From the NCBI GenBank assembly GCA_946628455.1, contig CAMOWP010000086.1:1-7496 (forward strand): 7,496 nt of DNA, written 5' to 3'. Of this stretch, positions 5,771-7,496 are shown piece by piece. The notes under the pieces were generated by a model that saw only the letters and a list, made by a program, of their open reading frames with translations, did not search any database and was not told where the DNA came from. This DNA comes from an uncultured Clostridia bacterium (lineage in GTDB: Bacteria; Bacillota; Clostridia; Oscillospirales; Acutalibacteraceae). Position 1 is the stretch's first letter. Each line of letters opens with the position of its first letter. Both the position numbers and the translations under genes were made by a program.

Positions 5771-6904
5771 ATGAAATTTACTGTTCTGAAAAAAGAAGGA
5801 CACGCAAGAAGAGCTGTTTTTGAAACCGTTCACGGAACTGTTCAGACTCCTTGCTTTATGAACGTTGCAACCTCAGCCGCAATCAAAGGCGGGCTTTCAA
5901 CGAGAGATTTGGAGGAGGTTGGCGCTCAGATAATGCTTTGCAACACCTATCATCTTCACGTCAGACCTGACGATAAAATTGTTAAGCAGATGGGTGGGCT
6001 GCATAAATTTACTAATTGGAACAGACCGATTCTCACCGATTCAGGCGGCTTTCAGGTGTTCTCGCTCGCCAAGCTCAATAAAATTAAGGAGGAAGGCGTA
6101 ACCTTTAATTCTCACGTTGACGGACGAAAAATATTTATGGGTCCCGAAGAGAGTATGCAGATACAGTCAAACCTTGCCTCAACAATCGCTATGGCGTTTG
6201 ATGAATGCGTTGAAAACCCTGCAACTTACAAATACGCTAAGGAAGCCTGCGAGCGCACAATGCGCTGGCTTGAGCGCTGCAAGGCTGAAATGGAAAGGCT
6301 TAACTCGCTTCCTGATACAATCAACAAAAATCAGCTTCTTTTCGGCATAAATCAGGGCTGTACCTTTGATGATCTCAGAATAAGCCATATGAAAGAAATT
6401 GCGAAGCTTGACCTTGACGGTTATGCTATCGGCGGGCTTGCAGTCGGCGAGCCTAAAGAGGATATGTACAGAATTATCTCTGCAGTTGAGCCCTATGCTC
6501 CCGAAAACAAGCCGAGGTACTTAATGGGGGTCGGAACTCCCGGGAACATACTTGAAGGAGTCAGCAGGGGAGTGGACCTCTTTGACTGCGTTATGCCGTC
6601 AAGAAACGCGCGCCACGGCCAGCTTTTTACTAAAACGGGCATAATCAATATCAACAATGCAAAATATCAGCTTGACGAATCACCGATTGACGAAAGCTGC
6701 ACCTGCTCAACCTGCAGGAATTACTCAAGAGGATATCTCAGGCACCTCTTTAAAGCGAATGAAATGCTTGCAATGAGGCTTGCTGTTATTCACAATCTTC
6801 ATTTCTATAACAACCTTATGGCTGAAATCAGGGAAAGCATTGAAAACGGCGTTTTTGAGGATTATAAAAACGAATATGTTGACCTTCTAGACACAAGAAT
6901 TTAA
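5771..6904 (+). CDS. tgt: tRNA-guanine transglycosylase, bacterial preQ1 type
   Basis: Exchanges guanine 34 of GUN-anticodon tRNAs (Asp, Asn, His, Tyr) for preQ1. The 377-residue TIM barrel shows D90 in DSGGFQ, D144 and C146 in AFDEC, GGLAVGE (221-227), and D272 in FDCVMPSR, the expected covalent nucleophile. The zinc site is C310, C312, C315 and H341, the same spacing as in E. coli. C146 and V225 match the bacterial residues that favour preQ1; the eukaryotic queuine-using enzymes have a smaller residue at the V225 position. The adjacent queA, needed only after preQ1 insertion, agrees with this. The ribosome binding site GGAG sits 6 bases before the ATG, within the 12-base gap after queA. No terminator separates it from yajC. 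Confidence 0.98.
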   Translation: MKFTVLKKEGHARRAVFETVHGTVQTPCFMNVATSAAIKGGLSTRDLEEVGAQIMLCNTYHLHVRPDDKIVKQMGGLHKFTNWNRPILTDSGGFQVFSLAKLNKIKEEGVTFNSHVDGRKIFMGPEESMQIQSNLASTIAMAFDECVENPATYKYAKEACERTMRWLERCKAEMERLNSLPDTINKNQLLFGINQGCTFDDLRISHMKEIAKLDLDGYAIGGLAVGEPKEDMYRIISAVEPYAPENKPRYLMGVGTPGNILEGVSRGVDLFDCVMPSRNARHGQLFTKTGIININNAKYQLDESPIDESCTCSTCRNYSRGYLRHLFKANEMLAMRLAVIHNLHFYNNLMAEIRESIENGVFEDYKNEYVDLLDTRI

Positions 6905-6912
6905 AATAATTC

Positions 6913-6941
6913 TTGCAAAATAAGCGAATATAAGATATAAT
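6913..6941 (+). promoter_or_regulatory. Promoter in front of yajC
   Basis: TTGCAA (6913-6918) and a perfect TATAAT (6936-6941) are 17 bases apart, with a predicted start near 6948 and a leader of about 40 bases. With no terminator after tgt, yajC could be read both from here and from queA-tgt. This would give the Sec genes expression independent of tRNA modification genes. Confidence 0.6.
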
Positions 6942-6987
6942 CACTATATTGCATTAAATTTGTTATTACATTACGGAGGAATTATAT

Positions 6988-7461
6988 ATGAACTTTTTAA
7001 CATTTTTAGCTATGGCAGGCGGCGGAGCTGCAGGAACAGGAGCAACAGCAGGCGGCAACGGCGCAAGCGGTTACTCATCAATAATTTTAATGGTTGCACT
7101 TGTCGGCGTTATGTACTTTATTATGATAAGACCTCAGAGAAAACGCCAGAAGGAAGAGCAGGAAATGCGTTCCACAGTTGAAATCGGCGATGAGATTATC
7201 ACAATCGGCGGTATCTGCGGCAAGGTTGTTAAAATCCGCGAAGAGGATATCGTAATTGAAACCGGCGCAGACAGAACAAAGATGAGGCTTCAGAGATGGG
7301 CTATCAACACTAACGTTACCAAAACTGAGCAGCACAAGAAAGAGGTTGAGGCTGCAAGAGCTGCTGCTAAGGATAAGAAAAGCTCCAAGAAATCAGCAGA
7401 TGATTCCATCACTGAAAAGAGCGACACAGCTAAAGAGGCTGAAAAGAAAATAGAAGAATAA
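6988..7461 (+). CDS. yajC: Preprotein translocase subunit YajC
   Basis: Small single-pass membrane protein that associates with SecDF and the SecYEG channel. The 157 residues comprise a short hydrophobic start (1-10), a glycine/alanine-rich stretch (11-28), one transmembrane helix (about 30-47), and the family signature RPQRKRQK (48-55). A soluble domain follows with IGDEIITIGGICGKVVKI (66-83), matching the GD-x-V-x-T-x-GG-x-x-GxV pattern of YajC. The C-terminal tail (about 112-157) is rich in lysine, alanine and glutamate and probably disordered. It is longer than E. coli YajC (110), the extra length lying at both ends. GGAGG lies 8 bases before the ATG. The position after tgt is the usual one for Firmicutes; secD/secF would be expected just outside the window. 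The last 35 bases after the stop hold nothing recognisable. Confidence 0.93.
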   Translation: MNFLTFLAMAGGGAAGTGATAGGNGASGYSSIILMVALVGVMYFIMIRPQRKRQKEEQEMRSTVEIGDEIITIGGICGKVVKIREEDIVIETGADRTKMRLQRWAINTNVTKTEQHKKEVEAARAAAKDKKSSKKSADDSITEKSDTAKEAEKKIEE

Positions 7462-7496
7462 GTTATAAATTTTAACTCCCTTGAATATCCTTAAAT

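Noticed and set aside
6895..6914. Inverted repeat AAGAATT/AATTCTT across the tgt stop as a terminator
   Set aside because: The 7-bp stem is almost all A-T, is followed by GCAAAATAAG instead of a U-tract, and overlaps the yajC -35 box, so it probably does not terminate.
7087..7335. Minus-strand open frame opposite yajC
   Set aside because: It is antisense to the conserved YajC core with no start signal or family resemblance.
1..7496. Mobile element, defence system, CRISPR array or biosynthetic cluster
   Set aside because: Every coding block is a recognisable housekeeping or metabolic gene. No transposase, integrase, spaced repeats or atypical composition was seen.

Overview
The window looks like chromosomal housekeeping sequence from a Gram-positive anaerobe of the Clostridia, probably the Ruminococcaceae/Oscillospiraceae. 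This is inferred from strong AGGAGG-type ribosome binding sites before almost every gene, AT-rich spacers, U-tailed hairpin terminators, a [4Fe-4S] aldo/keto reductase typical of anaerobes, and the queA-tgt-yajC gene order common in Firmicutes. TGA is used as a stop (asd), so the code is standard table 11. No mobile element, tRNA, rRNA, CRISPR array or phage gene was seen, and no stretch over 300 bases lacks a gene.

Layout. (1) Bases 1-515, plus strand: the 3' part of cysS (cysteinyl-tRNA synthetase), cut by the window edge and followed by a hairpin terminator. (2) Bases 608-1738, plus strand: a single aldo/keto reductase with two C-terminal iron-sulfur motifs. It converges on the next block across a perfect 10-bp bidirectional terminator. 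(3) Bases 4583 to 1780, minus strand: a tight asd-dapA-dapB operon with 28-bp and 49-bp gaps. It covers three consecutive steps from aspartyl phosphate to tetrahydrodipicolinate (lysine and peptidoglycan precursor synthesis). Its Asd is of the archaeal/fungal-like type. (4) Bases 4584-4729: an AT-rich divergent control region in which the best asd and queA promoters point at each other. (5) Bases 4730-7461, plus strand: queA and tgt, which make queuosine in tRNA, then yajC, the accessory subunit of the Sec translocase, with its own good promoter. secD/secF would be expected just beyond the right edge.

How the genes work together. Asd makes aspartate semialdehyde, DapA condenses it with pyruvate, and DapB reduces the product. 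Tgt inserts preQ1 at the wobble base of GUN-anticodon tRNAs, and QueA then builds the epoxycyclopentane ring on it. CysS, Tgt and QueA all act on tRNA, and YajC acts at the membrane.

I found no convincing undescribed system. The points worth a second look are modest: the face-to-face promoter arrangement between asd and queA, a terminator-like hairpin facing the wrong way inside the dap operon, the archaeal-like Asd beside bacterial DapA/DapB, changed residues at the DapA lysine-feedback site together with no room for a lysine riboswitch, and an unusual glycine-rich N-terminus on YajC. Motif positions and residue alignments were made by eye; no search was run.
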